DNA of 46,003 nt from CAYORM01 sp964406375 (GTDB lineage: Bacteria; Pseudomonadota; Alphaproteobacteria; DSM-16000; Inquilinaceae): assembly GCA_964406375.1 (NCBI GenBank), contig CAYORM010000020.1, positions 1-46,003 on the forward strand. The letters run 5' to 3'. Below are positions 44,028 to 46,003 of the stretch, one piece after another. Each line of letters begins with the position of its first letter. Positions within the stretch are counted from its first letter, which is position 1. A program made the position numbers and the translations under genes. A model generated the notes under the pieces. That model saw only the letters and a program-made list of their open reading frames with translations, did not search any database and was not told where the DNA came from.

Positions 44028-44039
44028 CGCGGCCGTTTT
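44017..44039 (+). terminator. Rho-independent terminator overlapping the pabC stop
   Basis: CGGCCGC (44017-44023) and GCGGCCG (44029-44035) form a 7-bp stem with loop CTGAC, followed by TTTT. The pabC stop TGA sits in the loop at 44025-44027. It would close the DAHP-synthase/pncB/pabB/pabC transcript ahead of secD. Confidence 0.65.
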
Positions 44040-44118
44040 GCCTATGGTCAAGCGGCGCTCGCGGTCGTAGGGTCCGACGCCTTCGACCCAGGGCCCGTGT
44101 CGCGAAAGCCCAACGCCC

Positions 44119-45726
44119 ATGATGTATTTCGCCCCGTGGAAGAAGTTCGCCATCATCGGCGTCTGTCTTCTCGGCGTTCTCCTCTGCCTCCCGAATCTCC
44201 TGCCGCGGAGCACGGTGGACGCACTGCCCTCATGGTTTCCGGCCCGGCAGATCACGCTCGGGCTCGATCTCCAGGGCGGTTCCTACCTGTTGCTCGAAGT
44301 CGACATGGAGGCGGTGATCGAGGACCGGCTCGCCAGCCTGTCCGACGAGACCCGCTCGCTGCTGCGCCGCGAGCGCATCGAGTTCGCCGACATTCGGACC
44401 GACGGCCACACGATCCGCTTCCGGATCACCGATCCCACCCGGACCGACGACGCGGCAGCGATCCTGCGCGCCGGGCTGCAATCGGACATGCCGGGCGCGA
44501 CGCGCGAGCTCGACATATCGGTGGCAGCGGACGGCGCCGGCGCCATCACGCTGACCGAGGCGGGTCTTGTCGAGCGTCGAAGCCGGGCGGTGGAGCAGTC
44601 GATCGAGATCGTCCGTCGCCGGATTGACGAGAGCGGCACGCGCGAGCCGCTGATCTCGCGCCAGGGCAGCGACCGCATCCTGCTGCAGCTGCCGGGTCTG
44701 CAGGATCCCGAGCGGATCCGACGTCTTCTCGGCCAGACGGCGAAGATGACGTTCCATCTTGTCAATCTTGACTACATGTCGGGTACGCCGGTTCCGCCCG
44801 ATACCGAGCTGCTGCCGCTGGCCGATCGGACCACCGGCAGCGTCGGCAGCCAGATCGCTGTCTTCCGCCGCGTCGAGGTCGATGGCGCGAACCTCGTCGA
44901 TGCCCGCCCGACCATCGACAGCCGGACCCAGCAATGGGTCGTCAGCTTCGAATTCGACAGCATCGGCGCACGGCGTTTCGGCCAAGTGACGCAGGAGAAC
45001 GTGCAGCGGCCCTTCGCCATCGTGCTCGACGACAAGGTGCTGAGCGCGCCGGTCATCCAGGAGCCGATCCTCGGCGGACGCGGCCAAATCAGCGGCAATT
45101 TCACGGCGGAGACGGCACAGGAGTTGGCGGTGCTGTTGCGCGCCGGCGCGCTGCCGGCGCCACTCACCATCGTCGAGGAGCGTTCCGTCGGTCCCGATCT
45201 CGGTGCCGACGCGATCGAGGCCGGCATGATCGCGATCGCGGTCGGCTTCGTGCTGGTCATCGCCTATATGACGATGGCCTACGGCCTGTTCGGCCTGTTC
45301 GCCAACATCGCCCTCGTCGTCAACCTGATCCTGACGCTTGCCATCCTGTCGCTGCTCGAGGCGACGCTGACGCTGCCGGGCATCGCCGGTCTTCTGCTCA
45401 CGGTCGGCATGTCGGTCGATGCCAACATCCTGATCAACGAGCGGCTGCTCGAGGAGACACGGCGCGGCCGGACCTCGTTGCCCGCGATGGAGGCCGGTTT
45501 CCGGCGGGCCTTCTCGACCATCTTCGACGCGAACGTCACCTCGCTGATCAAGATGGCGATCCTCTATTCGCTCGGATCCGGGCCGGTGCGCGGCTTCGCC
45601 GTCACCATCGCCTTCGGCATCCTGACCTCGATGTTCACCGCCCTCGTGCTGGTGCGGCTGATGATGGTGAGCTGGGTGCGGCGCAAACGGCCGCAGACCC
45701 TGCCGCTCATCCGGAAGGTGGCGTGA
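44119..45726 (+). CDS. secD: Protein translocase subunit SecD
   Basis: A 535-aa inner-membrane protein that uses the proton gradient to pull exported chains into the periplasm. It has one N-terminal membrane helix (about residues 10-28), a large periplasmic domain with GLDLQGGSYLLLEVD and RRRIDESGTREPLI, and five C-terminal helices (from about residue 370) ending in FGILTSMFTALVLVRLMM. The GMSVDANILINER motif is conserved. yajC, a frequent neighbour, is not present. The start may be ATG 44119 or 44122. secF overlaps its stop. Confidence 0.97.
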   Translation: MMYFAPWKKFAIIGVCLLGVLLCLPNLLPRSTVDALPSWFPARQITLGLDLQGGSYLLLEVDMEAVIEDRLASLSDETRSLLRRERIEFADIRTDGHTIRFRITDPTRTDDAAAILRAGLQSDMPGATRELDISVAADGAGAITLTEAGLVERRSRAVEQSIEIVRRRIDESGTREPLISRQGSDRILLQLPGLQDPERIRRLLGQTAKMTFHLVNLDYMSGTPVPPDTELLPLADRTTGSVGSQIAVFRRVEVDGANLVDARPTIDSRTQQWVVSFEFDSIGARRFGQVTQENVQRPFAIVLDDKVLSAPVIQEPILGGRGQISGNFTAETAQELAVLLRAGALPAPLTIVEERSVGPDLGADAIEAGMIAIAVGFVLVIAYMTMAYGLFGLFANIALVVNLILTLAILSLLEATLTLPGIAGLLLTVGMSVDANILINERLLEETRRGRTSLPAMEAGFRRAFSTIFDANVTSLIKMAILYSLGSGPVRGFAVTIAFGILTSMFTALVLVRLMMVSWVRRKRPQTLPLIRKVA

Positions 45727-46003
45727 TGTTCTGGCTGCGCATCGTCCCCGACGACACCCGCATCGCCTTCATGAAGGGGCGGATCATCGGCCTCGTCACC
45801 TCCGCCCTGCTGTCGATCGCCTCGGTGATCCTGTTCTTCACACCCGGGCTGAACTACGGCGTCGATTTCCGCGGCGGCATCGCCATCGAGATCCAGACGC
45901 CCGAGCCCGCCGATTTCGAGCAGCTCCGCGCCGAGCTGAACGCACTCGGTCTTGGCCAGGTGCAGCTCCAGGAATTCGGCTCGCCGCGCGACGTGCTGAT
46001 CCG
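45726..46003 (+). CDS. secF: Protein translocase subunit SecF, 3'-truncated by window edge
   Basis: The first 92 or so codons of secF, the partner of SecD. Visible are the N-terminal FWLRIVPDDTRIAFMKGR, the first membrane helix (IIGLVTSALLSIASVILFF), and the family signature GLNYGVDFRGGI. Its ATG overlaps the secD stop by one base. The remainder lies beyond the window. Confidence 0.95.
   Translation, partial: MFWLRIVPDDTRIAFMKGRIIGLVTSALLSIASVILFFTPGLNYGVDFRGGIAIEIQTPEPADFEQLRAELNALGLGQVQLQEFGSPRDVLI

Overview
This 46 kb window is ordinary chromosome from a GC-rich alphaproteobacterium. A Rhodospirillales-type lineage is my best guess, from gene order and not from any phylogeny. The evidence is the neighbourhood dnaB-alr-mlaE-mlaF-radA-cvpA-purF-SDR, the yfgM-like/bamB/der cluster, the rpsF-rpsR-rplI operon, a DUF2794 protein, an IalB-family protein, a class II DAHP synthase and an HfaB-type CsgG protein. 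I saw no tRNA, rRNA, IS element, prophage or CRISPR array.

Layout. At 1-5.8 kb are the 3' part of serA, a methyltransferase, a free-standing Lrp-type ligand domain, a 3-hydroxyisobutyryl-CoA hydrolase, a DEAD-box helicase and DUF2794. At 6.0-9.5 kb a yfgM-like gene, bamB and der cover outer-membrane assembly and ribosome biogenesis. From 18.6 to 9.5 kb a long minus-strand run reads lipoprotein, dnaB, alr, mlaE, mlaF, radA, cvpA, purF, SDR. At 18.6-23.2 kb lies the accessory part: an IalB-family exported protein, an orphan CsgD/NarL-like LuxR regulator, and a three-gene cassette (hfaB, hfaD-like, hfaA-like) for secreting and anchoring surface proteins. At 23.5-24.8 kb are rplI, rpsR and rpsF with promoter and terminator. 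At 25.0-27.4 kb L-fuconate dehydratase converges on an orphan TctC/Bug binding protein. At 27.5-33.6 kb come fatty-acid synthesis genes (fabD, fabG, acpP, fabF), mltG, and phosphatidylethanolamine synthesis genes (psd, pssA). At 33.8-35.4 kb are yicC and gmk. At 35.4-39.1 kb rsmA, surA and lptG run on the minus strand. At 39.2-46.0 kb are class II DAHP synthase, pncB, pabB, pabC, secD and the start of secF.

Most of the window is envelope and core metabolism: LPS and phospholipid trafficking (LptG, MlaEF), outer-membrane protein folding (SurA, BamB), Sec export (SecDF), and fatty acid, phospholipid and cell-wall synthesis (Alr, MltG). The best candidate for a poorly described system is the hfa-like cassette. 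A CsgG/HfaB lipoprotein pore is followed by two signal-peptide proteins that share an A-[ST]-A-x-[AG]-N-[NS] motif. The larger one has one Lys and no Arg or Cys after its signal peptide. An operator-like set of TTGCGG half-sites lies upstream, and an atypical LuxR-type regulator lies downstream. By analogy with Caulobacter HfaA/B/D and E. coli curli, I infer a surface fibre or polysaccharide-anchoring complex.
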